DNA from: Pacificitalea sp040119125
GTDB lineage: Bacteria > Pseudomonadota > Alphaproteobacteria > Rhodobacterales > Rhodobacteraceae
DNA: 64,000 nt
NCBI GenBank assembly: GCA_040119125.1
Contig: JBEDTR010000017.1
Location: 1-64,000 of the forward strand
Direction: 5' to 3'
The translations under genes were made by a program, and so were the position numbers. Every line of letters begins with the position of its first letter. The stretch's first letter is position 1. A model generated the notes under the pieces. It saw only the letters and a program-made list of their open reading frames with translations. It made no database searches and was not told the origin of the DNA. Below are positions 1-8,624 of this stretch, piece after piece.

Positions 1-35
1 CAGGCGTGCGCCTTCGACCACTCGGCCACCTCTCC
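1..35 (-). tRNA. tRNA-Ser, 5' part only (cut by window start)
   Basis: Read on the minus strand, the sequence begins GGAGAGGTGGCCGAGTGG and continues through the D-arm to the start of the anticodon stem. This is the typical 5' half of a bacterial tRNA-Ser. The anticodon, long variable arm and 3' end lie outside the window, so the isoacceptor cannot be read. The remaining bases up to about 242 are G-rich and hold no convincing gene. Confidence 0.8.
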
Positions 36-242
36 GTGGGGGGGCGTTTAGCCGGTATCGTGGGGGGGGTTCAAGGGGAAATCCGGGGGGTTGGTGTGAA
101 AGTTTTGGGTGACCTTGCGGCTTGGGGGCTGGGTGGGTTTGGCGCCGAGCGCTGGGTGCGGGGTATTGGGAGGGCGAAGCGGCTCACTTGGGCGGTGGGG
201 AGGGCGTGCTGCGGGCGCGGCAGCGCCTCCCTCCCCTGCCCC

Positions 243-983
243 TTAAGCCAGCAGCATCGTCATGCGGCGGTTGCTGCGGCCTTTCTTTTCGACCTTGCCC
301 AATGTGATGCGGCCGATTTCTGCGGTGCTGGCGACATGGGTACCGCCGCAGGGTTGCAGATCGACCTGCGCTGCGCCCTCGCCGATGCGGATCAGGCGGA
401 CGCGGCCTTGGCCGGTTGGGGGGGCGACGCTCATGGTTTTGACGAGGTCGGGAGTGGCGGCGAGCTCCGCGTCGGTGATCCAGTCCTCGGTCACTGGCAG
501 ATCCGCGTCGATGAGCGCTTGCAGGGCGTGCTGTAGCGCATCCTTATCCTCGGGCGGGTCGGGCATGTCGAAATCGAGACGGCCCTTCTCGGCGCCGATG
601 GCGCCGCCGGAGACAGGGAGCCCGACGACCACCGACAGCAGGTGCAGCCCGGTGTGGACGCGCATATGGCGGTGGCGGCGGGCCCAGTCGAGATGCTGGG
701 TCAGCGCGGTGCCCACGGGCGGGAGGGCGACCGGTTCGGCGGGAACGAGGACGATGGCGCCCTGCTCGCCCTTCACCGTCGTGGCGATGGCGATTTCGCG
801 GCCTGCCCATTGCAGAGTTCCCGCATCGCCGGGCTGGCCGCCGCCGGTGGGGTAAAACAGGCTCGCCTCCAGCACGATGCCGCCTTCGGGGGTCAGGGCG
901 GTGACGAGGCCGGGGGCCTCGCGTGCGTAAGGATCGGTGCGAAACAGCATTTCGGTCGGGGTGGGCGGCGGTGTCGGGGTCAT
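243..983 (-). CDS. Alanyl-tRNA editing protein (AlaX family)
   Basis: This 246-residue protein resembles the free-standing editing domain of alanyl-tRNA synthetase, which hydrolyses mischarged Ser- or Gly-tRNA(Ala) in the cytoplasm. The zinc-site motifs are visible: HTGLH at residues 110-114 and CGGTH near residue 213. The N-terminal half has the FYPTGGGQPGD segment usual for the family. I chose the ATG at 983 because an AGGAGAGG ribosome site lies just upstream; the open frame extends 11 codons further without a ribosome site. It stands alone, followed by the partial tRNA-Ser. The family assignment is firm; which mischarged amino acid it clears is not visible. Confidence 0.9.
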   Translation of the reverse strand: MTPTPPPTPTEMLFRTDPYAREAPGLVTALTPEGGIVLEASLFYPTGGGQPGDAGTLQWAGREIAIATTVKGEQGAIVLVPAEPVALPPVGTALTQHLDWARRHRHMRVHTGLHLLSVVVGLPVSGGAIGAEKGRLDFDMPDPPEDKDALQHALQALIDADLPVTEDWITDAELAATPDLVKTMSVAPPTGQGRVRLIRIGEGAAQVDLQPCGGTHVASTAEIGRITLGKVEKKGRSNRRMTMLLA

Positions 984-1106
984 TATCCTCTCCTGAACGG
1001 GATGGCGGGCAGGCATGGGGCCGGGGGACGCCCGCGCGCGGGGGGCGGCGGGCGCCGTGATGCTCCGGCGCCGCCAGGGCCGCGCAGCGAGGCGATCACA
1101 GCCGGG

Positions 1107-3593
1107 TCAGTCATCGCCGCCCATGTCATCGGCGCCCATGTCATCGGCGGTAGGCGTCAGATGGGTGGCGGCGTGCGACCCCTGCTGCGGGAGCTGCGCC
1201 GGGGCGGAGGTGGCGGGTCGGGCGCGCACGGGGCCATTGCGCGACATCGCCTCGGCCAGCGCGTCGGGGTTGCGGAGCCACAGATCTCGCTGAGCGAAGG
1301 GGATTTCGATCCCCTCCTCGGCAAAACGGCGGGCGATCTCGTGGTTGATGTCGTTTTGCACCACCATGATAAACGACACGTCGCGGAGGATGGCGCGCAC
1401 TTCGAAATCGAGGCTGTCCGCGCCGAACCCCATGAAGATCACCTGCGGCGGCGGGGTGAGGATTACCATCGGCTGAGCTTCGGCCACCTCGCTCAGCACG
1501 CGGTCGACCAGTTTGGTATCGGTGCCATAGGCGACGCCGACCTTCACGATCAGGCGGCCGGACATGTTGCCTTTGGTCCAGTTGGTGACCTGTCCGGTGA
1601 TGAGATCGGCATTGGGCACGATGACATCGGTGCGGTCGAAGGTTTCGATCCGGGTGGAGCGCACGGAGATGCGTTTGACGATGCCCATGACCCCACCGAC
1701 CTGCACCCAGTCGCCTTCGGAGACCGGGCGCTCGACCAGCAAGATGATGCCGGAGACGAAGTTCGACACAATGGTCTGGAGGCCGAAGCCGATGCCAACC
1801 GACAGCGCACCGGCGACGATGGCCAGCGAGCTGAGGTCGATGCCCGCCGTGGTGATCGCAATCACCGCCGCAAGGAAGAAGCCGATATAGCCCAGCACCG
1901 AAATCAGGGCATTCTGGCCGCCAATATCGATCCGGGTCTTGGGCAGAACCGTGTTGCGCAGGGTGCCCTGTAGCATCCGGGTGATGACATAGCCGATCGC
2001 AAAGACGATGGCGAAGGTCATGAAGTCACCGGGCGAAATGCGCGTCGTCCCGACCGAGAACCCGGCCAAAAAACGCGACCATAACTCGGTCAGGTCCGAC
2101 ACGCGGGCGCCCCAGATCAGCGCCAGCACCGGCACTGCCAGCACTGCGATGAGCAGGTTTACCAACACGGGGATCAGCCCTTCGCCGCTGGCACCTTCGC
2201 GTTTGGTGGTGATGTCGTAGATGCGGCTTTGCATACGTTGCAGCAAGATCAGCGCAGCCAGCAGGGCCAGCGTCAGCACGGGCGCAAAGATCGCGTAGCC
2301 CGCCGCCGCCTGATACCCGATCGCGGCCAAAACCGGGCCGAGCACGCCCAGCAGGATGGTCAGCCGTCCGAGCACCATCACGACCTGATCGCGCAACTGC
2401 CGACCCTCGTCACTGACCGGGGCGTGGCGGCTGTGGACGACTAGCAGGTGGCCCAGCCGCATCATGAACAGGCCCGCGAGGATCAGGATCGGGAAGTCGA
2501 GCACGGCGAGCGCGGCGGTGCTGAGCATGTCGCCATCCCCCAGCGCCTGCACCAGCGTCTCGGCAGCCAGCAGCAGGCCCAGAACGGTGCTGTGCAGGCG
2601 GCCTTCGGTGCGTTGCTCGGGCGACAGGATCAGCGGCGCGGGCATATCGGGATCGCGCGGGAAGGTCAGCGCCCCAAGCCAGCGCGCAACGAGGAAGATC
2701 AAACCCATGACCGGAATGATGCGCAACACGACCTCGCCGATCGGGCCGGTCAGGCCGCTGGAGAGGAGCGCGAGAACCACCAGCACAAGCCCCACCAGCG
2801 GCAGCACCAATTGGCCCAGCGACGCCAGCGTGGTCAGCACGACGGCGCGGGCAGCAGGGCTGGACCGGCGCAGGACGCGGTCGGCAAAGCGCCCTGACCA
2901 GCTTCGCCCGCGCAGCGCGAGGATCAGACCGATCAGGCCAAGGATCACCACCACAGGACCGTTACGGCGCAGCAATTCGGCCCGGGTATCGAGGTTCCAT
3001 GCGGTGACGAATTCCGCCCCGATCGCACTGATCAGCGCCTGAACGTCGGACCATGCGGTGGCGTAATGGCCGGGGCTTAATGGGCTTGGCCCCAGTTCGG
3101 TCAGCTCCGCCGCTTGCCGCTCCCGCACCAGCGTATCGAGCTGTCGGATCAGGCCGGAGGCACGGGAATAGGCTTCCTCGGCGGTGCGCACAGGCACTTG
3201 CAACTCGGCCAGACGTTCCTCCAGCGCGGTGCGGCGCGCGGCGATTTCGTCAGGCTCGCTTTCACCAGCCTCCGTGTCAGGCGCCGTCCCGAGGGCCGAG
3301 ATCTGATCGCGCAGCGTCTGGATCTGCGTGGCATTGATCGACTGACCTTGCAGAAACCGGGTGCGCCATGTGGCGAGCGAGCCGCGCATGACCTCCAGCG
3401 CCTCGGTCGAGGCCTGACCAGTTGCCAGCACCTCCTCCGCCCGGGTCGCGAGGCGTTCCCATTCGGCATAGTCGATGACCTCGGCTTCGGTCTGGGCCTG
3501 CGCCGCCCCGATCCACGACAGGCCGGCAGGGGCGCCGGCAAGGGGCAGCATCAGCAGCACAGCAAGCAAAAAGAGGCGGCAAAGACGGTGCAT
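1107..3593 (-). CDS. Mechanosensitive ion channel, MscS family with DUF3772 N-terminus
   Basis: A large (828-residue) inner-membrane channel of the MscS superfamily that would open under membrane tension in hypo-osmotic shock. It starts with a signal peptide (about residues 1-34, ending AQAQ). A mostly helical periplasmic segment of about 170 residues (DUF3772-like) follows, then many membrane segments. The conserved MscS pore and beta domain lie in the last 270 residues; the glycine/alanine-rich pore helix contains ALSVGIGFGLQTIVSNFVSG. The C-terminal tail is polar. The start at 3593 has GGAG six bases upstream; a GTG two codons earlier is possible. It is much longer than the minimal MscS (about 286 residues), as in the MscK/YjeP-like branch. 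Confidence 0.9.
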   Translation of the reverse strand: MHRLCRLFLLAVLLMLPLAGAPAGLSWIGAAQAQTEAEVIDYAEWERLATRAEEVLATGQASTEALEVMRGSLATWRTRFLQGQSINATQIQTLRDQISALGTAPDTEAGESEPDEIAARRTALEERLAELQVPVRTAEEAYSRASGLIRQLDTLVRERQAAELTELGPSPLSPGHYATAWSDVQALISAIGAEFVTAWNLDTRAELLRRNGPVVVILGLIGLILALRGRSWSGRFADRVLRRSSPAARAVVLTTLASLGQLVLPLVGLVLVVLALLSSGLTGPIGEVVLRIIPVMGLIFLVARWLGALTFPRDPDMPAPLILSPEQRTEGRLHSTVLGLLLAAETLVQALGDGDMLSTAALAVLDFPILILAGLFMMRLGHLLVVHSRHAPVSDEGRQLRDQVVMVLGRLTILLGVLGPVLAAIGYQAAAGYAIFAPVLTLALLAALILLQRMQSRIYDITTKREGASGEGLIPVLVNLLIAVLAVPVLALIWGARVSDLTELWSRFLAGFSVGTTRISPGDFMTFAIVFAIGYVITRMLQGTLRNTVLPKTRIDIGGQNALISVLGYIGFFLAAVIAITTAGIDLSSLAIVAGALSVGIGFGLQTIVSNFVSGIILLVERPVSEGDWVQVGGVMGIVKRISVRSTRIETFDRTDVIVPNADLITGQVTNWTKGNMSGRLIVKVGVAYGTDTKLVDRVLSEVAEAQPMVILTPPPQVIFMGFGADSLDFEVRAILRDVSFIMVVQNDINHEIARRFAEEGIEIPFAQRDLWLRNPDALAEAMSRNGPVRARPATSAPAQLPQQGSHAATHLTPTADDMGADDMGGDD

Positions 3594-3809
3594 GATCACT
3601 CCATTACGATCAGATCGGGTCGGGAGGAGACATCATTGAAACCGCAGCCGACACAGCCGCGACGCGTCCTGCCGCACCCGCATCCCATTAGGTGCGCGGG
3701 CGCGCGGTCTACGCCGCCGAGCGTTCGGCTCCGGCCTGCCCGGTTCCTCCCGGTGCAAGGCTCGCCGCTGATGCCATGCGCGCCGGGCGCATGCCACCGG
3801 GGCGCGGGC

Positions 3810-4856
3810 CTATTCGGCGGCTTCGCGCACATCCGGCAGCGGACGATCCTTATCGCCGGTCAGAAATCCCGGCAGGGGCAGGCCTTTTTCTTTAAGGAAA
3901 TCAGCGTTGAACAGCTTGGACTGATAGCGGTTCCCGTAATCGCACAGCACGGTCACGATGCGGTGTCCGGGGCCCATCTCGCGCGCCATGCGCATCGCGC
4001 CTGCGATGTTGATGCCGGAGGAGCCGCCAAGGCACAGGCCCTCATGTTCCAGCAGATCGAAGATCAGCGGCAGCGCTTCGTCATCCGGGATCTGATAGGC
4101 CATGTCGGGTGTGAAGCCTTCGAGATTGGCGGTGATGCGCCCCTGCCCGATGCCTTCGGTGATGGACCCGCCTTCGGAGCGCAGTTCGCCATCTGTGTAG
4201 TAATGGTAAAGCGCCGCACCCATCGGATCGGCGAGTGCGATTTTCACGCCCTTGGGCTGTAGCGCCATGCCGACGCCAGCCAGCGTGCCGCCCGACCCTA
4301 CGGCGCAGACGAAGCCATCAACCTTACCGCCCATCTGGTCCCAGATTTCCGGGCCGGTGCCCTCGATATGGGCCTGACGGTTGGCGGTGTTGTCGAATTG
4401 GTTGGCCCAGATCGCGCCGTTGGGCTCGCTTTCGGCCAGCGCGGCGGCAAGGCGGCCTGAATAGCGCACGTAGTTGTTGGGATCGCGATAGGGTTTCGCG
4501 GGAACCTCGACCAACTGCGCCCCGGCGAGGCGGATCATGTCCTTCTTTTCCTGGCTCTGGGTTTCGGGGATCACGATGACGGTGCGAAAGCCCATCGACG
4601 CGCCCACGAGCGCCAGCCCGATGCCGGTATTGCCCGCTGTGCCCTCGACGATGGTGCCACCGGGGCGCAGATCGCCGCGCGCCACGGCGTCGCGGATGAT
4701 CCACAGTGCGGCGCGGTCCTTGACCGACTGGCCGGGATTGAGGAATTCCGCCTTGCCGAGGATCTCGCAGCCCGTCGCCTCGGACGCGCGGTTCAGCCGG
4801 ATGAGGGGCGTGTTGCCCACGGCATCGGCAAGATCGATCTTAATCTGTTGCGACAT
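3810..4856 (-). CDS. cysK: Cysteine synthase A (O-acetylserine sulfhydrylase)
   Basis: This PLP enzyme makes cysteine from O-acetylserine and sulfide. The 348-residue protein carries the PLP-lysine motif PGQSVKDRA (about residues 42-50), the substrate loop EGTAGNTGIG, the phosphate-binding GSGGTLAG and a C-terminal SSGINI segment. It is slightly longer than typical CysK (about 310-325) because of a C-terminal tail. ATG at 4856 is preceded by GAGGG. In Rhodobacter sphaeroides a cysK gene lies by trgAB and contributes to tellurite resistance; here trgAB is about 5 kb away with the lysis cassette and photolyase between them. Confidence 0.92.
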   Translation of the reverse strand: MSQQIKIDLADAVGNTPLIRLNRASEATGCEILGKAEFLNPGQSVKDRAALWIIRDAVARGDLRPGGTIVEGTAGNTGIGLALVGASMGFRTVIVIPETQSQEKKDMIRLAGAQLVEVPAKPYRDPNNYVRYSGRLAAALAESEPNGAIWANQFDNTANRQAHIEGTGPEIWDQMGGKVDGFVCAVGSGGTLAGVGMALQPKGVKIALADPMGAALYHYYTDGELRSEGGSITEGIGQGRITANLEGFTPDMAYQIPDDEALPLIFDLLEHEGLCLGGSSGINIAGAMRMAREMGPGHRIVTVLCDYGNRYQSKLFNADFLKEKGLPLPGFLTGDKDRPLPDVREAAE

Positions 4857-5116
4857 GAAGCGGCCCTCGTCTGCGGTTTCGGTGGTGCAACGCGCTGCAC
4901 CAGTGTCGGGTTCTGACTATCTTCCGCCCGCGCAGAGTCAACTGTAACGCGGTCGGCCCGTGAGGCAACGGGCGTGACAGGCAGGCGGTCGGGACAGTCC
5001 GGAAACGGCGCAGAGGCAGGTGCCCTGCCCCGCGCAACGCACGCTCTGCTGCGCTTATCTTAATTTCGGACGCGCATCTTCTGTCCCGGTTGAGCCGCAG
5101 CAGCAGGAGCCTTGCC

Positions 5117-5728
5117 ATGCGCCATGTCGAACAGATCGCCCGCGAGATCGTCGCCCGAGAGGGCGGCTACGTCAACGACCCCGACGATCCCGGCGGCCCG
5201 ACGAAGCACGGGGTGACGCTGGGCACGCTGCGGCGGCTGGGGTTGGATCTGGACGGGGATGGCGATGTCGATGCAGGCGATGTGCAGCGGGTGACACCCG
5301 AGCGCGCGGCGCGGATATTTCTCGACCATTACTACAGCCGACCGCGCATCCATGCCCTGCCCGAGACGCTGCAACCGTCGGTTTTCGACATGTATGTCAA
5401 TGCAGGCGGGCAGGCTGTGCGGCTGCTGCAACAGCTGCTGGGCGAGATGAGCGAGCCGGTCGCGATTGACGGCATCATCGGGCCGCAGACCATCGCCGCC
5501 GCCAGACGCGCGGCGCAGGCGGCGCCGGATCATCTGGCGGATGCCTATGGCGCGGCGCGGCGCAATTATTACTACGCGCTGGCCGACCGCCGCCCCGCAT
5601 CGCGCAAATTCGCGCGCAGTCGCGATGGCGGCAAGGGCGGCTGGATCCGCCGGGCGGAGGAATTCATGAACCCACGCTTTCACCTGAGCGCCGCGGAGCA
5701 CCACGCGCGGGTGGCGGCATGGGGATGA
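5117..5728 (+). CDS. Endolysin, GH108 N-acetylmuramidase, gene-transfer-agent lysis type
   Basis: A 203-residue peptidoglycan hydrolase of glycoside hydrolase family 108. The N-terminus has the catalytic-glutamate segment REGGYVNDPDDPGGPTKHGVT (Glu15), and a peptidoglycan-binding-like C-terminal half follows (SVFDMYVNAGG, then DGIIGPQT). Residues 44-55 form a perfect EF-hand-type calcium loop (DLDGDGDVDAGD), which is unusual. Start 5117 has AGGAG upstream; the in-frame ATG at 5090 lacks a ribosome site. The gene overlaps the downstream holin by ten bases, and such a pair outside the main cluster is how the Rhodobacter capsulatus gene-transfer agent is released. The endolysin call is firm; the link to a gene-transfer agent is inferred from the holin type and gene order. 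Confidence 0.87.
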   Translation: MRHVEQIAREIVAREGGYVNDPDDPGGPTKHGVTLGTLRRLGLDLDGDGDVDAGDVQRVTPERAARIFLDHYYSRPRIHALPETLQPSVFDMYVNAGGQAVRLLQQLLGEMSEPVAIDGIIGPQTIAAARRAAQAAPDHLADAYGAARRNYYYALADRRPASRKFARSRDGGKGGWIRRAEEFMNPRFHLSAAEHHARVAAWG

Positions 5729-6261
5729 TCGGCGGGCTGATGACCCTGCTGTTCGGCTCGGGGCGCAACGTGATCCGCGAGACCGCGGAGGTGTTTCGCG
5801 AAAACACCGAAGCCGGGGCGGTTCGCGCCGCCGCGCATCAAGACGCGGCCTTGTCGCAATTTGCCGCCGAATTCGCGCAGGCGCGCATGGGACGGTTCGA
5901 CCGGGTGATGGACGGGCTGAACCGGCTGCCGCGTCCCCTGCTGGCCTTTGGCACCATCGGGTTGATGGCGATGGCGATGGTCGATCCGATCTGGTTCGCC
6001 GCACGGATGCAGGGCATCGCGCTGGTGCCAGAGCCGCTATGGTGGCTGATGGGCGCGATCGTGAGCTTCTATTTCGGGGCGCGCCATCAGGCCAAATCAC
6101 AGGCGTTTCAGAATTCGGTCAGCCAGACGCTGGCGCGGGCGCCGCAGGTGCGCGCGGGCATCGCGGAGTTGCAGGCATTGCGCAGCGCGCCGCCTGCCTT
6201 GGGGGCCGTGGCCCATGACGCCAATCCGGTGCTGGCCGCATGGCGGGGCCAGCATGAGTGA
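5719..6261 (+). CDS. Holin, three-transmembrane family for gene-transfer-agent release
   Basis: This 180-residue protein resembles the three-helix holin family (Pfam 'holin of 3TMs, for gene-transfer release'). An amphipathic N-terminal half contains a glutamate-rich stretch. Hydrophobic segments follow at about residues 73-90 and 110-125, then the GARHQAKSQ loop typical of the family and an alanine-rich tail. It would permeabilise the inner membrane so the upstream endolysin can reach the wall. It overlaps both neighbours, consistent with translational coupling. Confidence 0.85.
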   Translation: MGMIGGLMTLLFGSGRNVIRETAEVFRENTEAGAVRAAAHQDAALSQFAAEFAQARMGRFDRVMDGLNRLPRPLLAFGTIGLMAMAMVDPIWFAARMQGIALVPEPLWWLMGAIVSFYFGARHQAKSQAFQNSVSQTLARAPQVRAGIAELQALRSAPPALGAVAHDANPVLAAWRGQHE

Positions 6262-6439
6262 CGGGTTCTGGATTGCGCTGATGACGGAACACGGGCCATG
6301 GGCGCTATTGGTGTTTTGGCTGCTGTTTCGCGATCAAAAAAAGGATGAGGGCGCGCGCGCCGCGCTTAACCGTAACACCGAGATCATCGTCGAGTTGACC
6401 ACCCTGATCCGCGAGCGCTTGCCGCAGAAGGGAAGCTGA
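6254..6439 (+). CDS. Small single-span membrane protein of the lysis cassette
   Basis: A 61-residue product with one membrane span (about residues 12-26, GPWALLVFWLLF) and a charged C-terminal helix. Its ATG overlaps the holin stop codon by eight bases, so co-expression is likely. I do not recognise the family by sequence. Size, topology and position suggest an accessory holin, antiholin or spanin-like factor, but this is inference. Confidence 0.65.
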   Translation: MSDGFWIALMTEHGPWALLVFWLLFRDQKKDEGARAALNRNTEIIVELTTLIRERLPQKGS

Positions 6440-6440
6440 A

Positions 6441-6575
6441 ATGCGGGACCGAACCGGGCTTTGCCGTTGGATGGGCAAGCTGATCCTTGGCGCGCGCCTG
6501 CGGGCGGCGCTGGAGCGCAACCAGGCCGCCGCCACCGAGCTGGACGCGGTCGTGAAGGAGTTGATGCGACGATGA
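6441..6575 (+). CDS. Very small basic/coiled-coil protein in lysis cassette
   Basis: A 44-codon frame starts one base after the preceding stop, with GGAAGC upstream, and its TGA overlaps the ATG of the next gene (ATGA). The product is basic at the N-terminus (RDRTGLCRWMGK) and then forms a short helix rich in Ala, Glu and Arg. No family is recognised. The tight stop/start couplings on both sides are the main reason to believe it is translated. Confidence 0.5.
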   Translation: MRDRTGLCRWMGKLILGARLRAALERNQAAATELDAVVKELMRR

Positions 6576-7003
6576 AACAGGCAATGATCGTATACGCAGC
6601 GGGGATGGCCGCCTTCCATGTCGCCTATCTGGGGATCGGGTTTGAACCGGCGCGCAATCTGGGGCTGGGGCTGGTGGTGTTGCTCGCAGTTCTGATTTCG
6701 GCGGTGTTTGGCTGGCTGTGGCTGATGCGCACGACGCCGCTGGCGCTGGGGCTGGCGTTTTCATGGGCCGGGGCTGCGTGCCTGTTGGGGTGGTGGTGGC
6801 TGCGCGAAGTGCTGGGCGCGCCGGGCTGGATGGTGGGCAATGGCGTGGTGTTCGCCTTCCTGACCACCTACCTAACCGGCGCTGTGCTGCATCTGGTGGT
6901 GGTGCAGCAGTCCTTTGCCCTGCGGCGGGTGGCGGCATGGGCACCGGTGGCACTGGCGGCGGTGATTTCGTTTGGGGTGTTGGCATGGCGGGGGGAGATT
7001 TGA
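6572..7003 (+). CDS. Multi-span membrane protein of unknown function
   Basis: A 143-residue, very hydrophobic protein with about four predicted helices and almost no soluble domain. Its start overlaps the preceding stop as ATGA. It ends the cassette of five overlapping genes. No family is recognised. It could belong to the lysis system or be an unrelated passenger. Confidence 0.65.
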   Translation: MKQAMIVYAAGMAAFHVAYLGIGFEPARNLGLGLVVLLAVLISAVFGWLWLMRTTPLALGLAFSWAGAACLLGWWWLREVLGAPGWMVGNGVVFAFLTTYLTGAVLHLVVVQQSFALRRVAAWAPVALAAVISFGVLAWRGEI

Positions 7004-7035
7004 GTATTTGAGGCAAGATGATGCCCGCGCGCGCA

Positions 7036-7062
7036 TGATCTGCCCGAGACGGCGCTACGTAT
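7036..7062 (+). promoter_or_regulatory. Candidate ECF-sigma (RpoE/ChrR-like) promoter for photolyase
   Basis: TGATCT, 16 bases, then CGTAT, ending 32 bases before the photolyase ATG. The R. sphaeroides singlet-oxygen sigma factor RpoE recognises TGATC-type -35 elements, and photolyase is a known member of its regulon. The -35 has one mismatch and the spacing is one base shorter than in the sister site at 8563. The call is supported mainly by that sister site. Confidence 0.4.
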
Positions 7063-7094
7063 GCAGGGTGATTGATCCGAAGGAGTGCCGCCTC

Positions 7095-8528
7095 ATGCCC
7101 GACACCGCTGCCAAGCCCGTTCTGTTCTGGTTCCGCCGCGATTTGCGATTGGCCGACCATCCCGGCCTGCATGCAGCGCTGGACCGAGCGCGGGAGAGCG
7201 GCGGCGCGCTGATCCCGGTCTTTATCCACGACCGTGAGGCGGGTGGGCTGGGCGCGGCGCCGCGCTGGCGGCTGGGCGAAGGGCTGCGGGTGTTTGCGAA
7301 GGCTCTGGCCGACAAGGGCTCGCGCCTGCTCCTGCGGCAGGGCGAGCCTTTGCAAGTGCTGCGCGATCTGATCGACGAGACGGGCGCGGACTGCGTGATG
7401 TGGCAGCGCGCCTATGCGCCCGACAGCATCGAGCGTGACAGCGATGTGAAAGCCGCGTTGCAAAAGGAGGGCGTCGAGGTCGAAACCCACCCCGGCCATT
7501 TGCTGTTCGAGCCATGGACGGTGGAGACCAAGCAGGGCGGGTTCTACAAGGTCTACACGCCGATGTGGAACATGGTGAAGGACCGCGACGTGCCGGAGCC
7601 GCTGCGCGCGCCGCAGGATATGCAGGCCCCTGAGCGTTGGCCCGACAGCGACGCGCTCGATGATTGGCAGATGGGCGCGGCGATGCGGCGGGGCGCGGCT
7701 GTGGTGGCGGCCCATGCGACGGTGGGCGAGGCCGCGGCGCGCGACAAGTTCAATCGCTTCCTGCGCGACACCATCGCCGATTATGCCAAAGGCCGCGACC
7801 GGATGGACGCGCGGGGCACGTCGGAGATGTCGGAGCCGCTGAGCTATGGTGAAATCGGCCCGCGCACCCTGTGGCACGGCGCGAAGGGCGCCGGTCAGGG
7901 CAAGGGGGTCGAGACCTATCTCAAGGAACTGGTCTGGCGCGAGTTCGCCTATCACCTGATGTATCACACGCCGCGCTTGCTGAGCGACAATTGGCGCGAG
8001 AAGTGGGATGGGTTCCCTTGGCAGGAGGACCGCCGCCTGCGCGAGGTGCGCGCATGGGAACAGGCCCGCACCGGCGTGCCGATCGTCGATGCCGCGCTGC
8101 GCGAGATGTATGTGACGGGGCGCATGCACAACCGCGCGCGCATGGTCGTCGCATCCTATCTGTGCAAGCATTGTATGGTGCATTGGCGCATCGGGCAGGA
8201 CTGGTTCGCGGATTGCCTGATCGACTGGGATCCCGCCTCGAACGCGCTGGGCTGGCAATGGACCGCCGGGTCGGGGCCGGATGCGGCGCCCTATTTTCGC
8301 ATCTATAACCCCTATTCCCAAGCCGAAAAATTCGACCCCGACGGCAGCTATGTGAAGGCATGGGTCGCAGAGGGCCAGTCCGAGCCACCCGCCACGGCGC
8401 TGGCTTATTTCGATGCGATTCCGCGTGCATGGGGTCTGTCGCCCGATGATCCCTACCCCGCGCCCGTGGTCAGCCATGAGGAGGGCCGCGCCCGTGCATT
8501 GGAGGCCTACGCATCGCGCGATTTCTAA
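7095..8528 (+). CDS. Deoxyribodipyrimidine photo-lyase (class I CPD photolyase)
   Basis: A 477-residue flavoprotein that repairs UV-induced cyclobutane pyrimidine dimers with blue light. The N-terminal photolyase alpha/beta domain begins with FWFRRDLRLADHPGL. The C-terminal FAD-binding domain contains the WREFAYHLMYH, MHNRARMVVASYL and DCLIDWDPASNALGWQW blocks diagnostic of the family. Length fits the usual 450-480. ATG at 7095 follows AAGGAG; the open frame extends further upstream without support. In R. sphaeroides phrA is induced by singlet oxygen through RpoE. Confidence 0.95.
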   Translation: MPDTAAKPVLFWFRRDLRLADHPGLHAALDRARESGGALIPVFIHDREAGGLGAAPRWRLGEGLRVFAKALADKGSRLLLRQGEPLQVLRDLIDETGADCVMWQRAYAPDSIERDSDVKAALQKEGVEVETHPGHLLFEPWTVETKQGGFYKVYTPMWNMVKDRDVPEPLRAPQDMQAPERWPDSDALDDWQMGAAMRRGAAVVAAHATVGEAAARDKFNRFLRDTIADYAKGRDRMDARGTSEMSEPLSYGEIGPRTLWHGAKGAGQGKGVETYLKELVWREFAYHLMYHTPRLLSDNWREKWDGFPWQEDRRLREVRAWEQARTGVPIVDAALREMYVTGRMHNRARMVVASYLCKHCMVHWRIGQDWFADCLIDWDPASNALGWQWTAGSGPDAAPYFRIYNPYSQAEKFDPDGSYVKAWVAEGQSEPPATALAYFDAIPRAWGLSPDDPYPAPVVSHEEGRARALEAYASRDF

Positions 8529-8562
8529 GCCGCGGCTGACGCAAGGTCGCCCTTTGGCCGTG

Positions 8563-8590
8563 TGATCCGAAGCGACTTGTCACAACGTCA
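8563..8590 (+). promoter_or_regulatory. Candidate ECF-sigma (RpoE/ChrR-like) promoter for the cfa-like gene
   Basis: TGATCC, 17 bases, then CGTCA, placed 34 bases before the ATG. The -35 is an exact match to what is known for RpoE-ChrR type (ECF11) promoters in Rhodobacter, and cyclopropane-fatty-acid synthase is a core member of that regulon. The -10 differs by one base from the usual CGTA. Confidence 0.5.
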
Positions 8591-8624
8591 TAAAAGCTTA
8601 ACCTTTTGCTCAAAAGGGAGAGCC

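Noticed and set aside
6384..8477. Long minus-strand frame (697 codons) opposite photolyase
   Set aside because: Antisense shadow; the photolyase frame has all family motifs.
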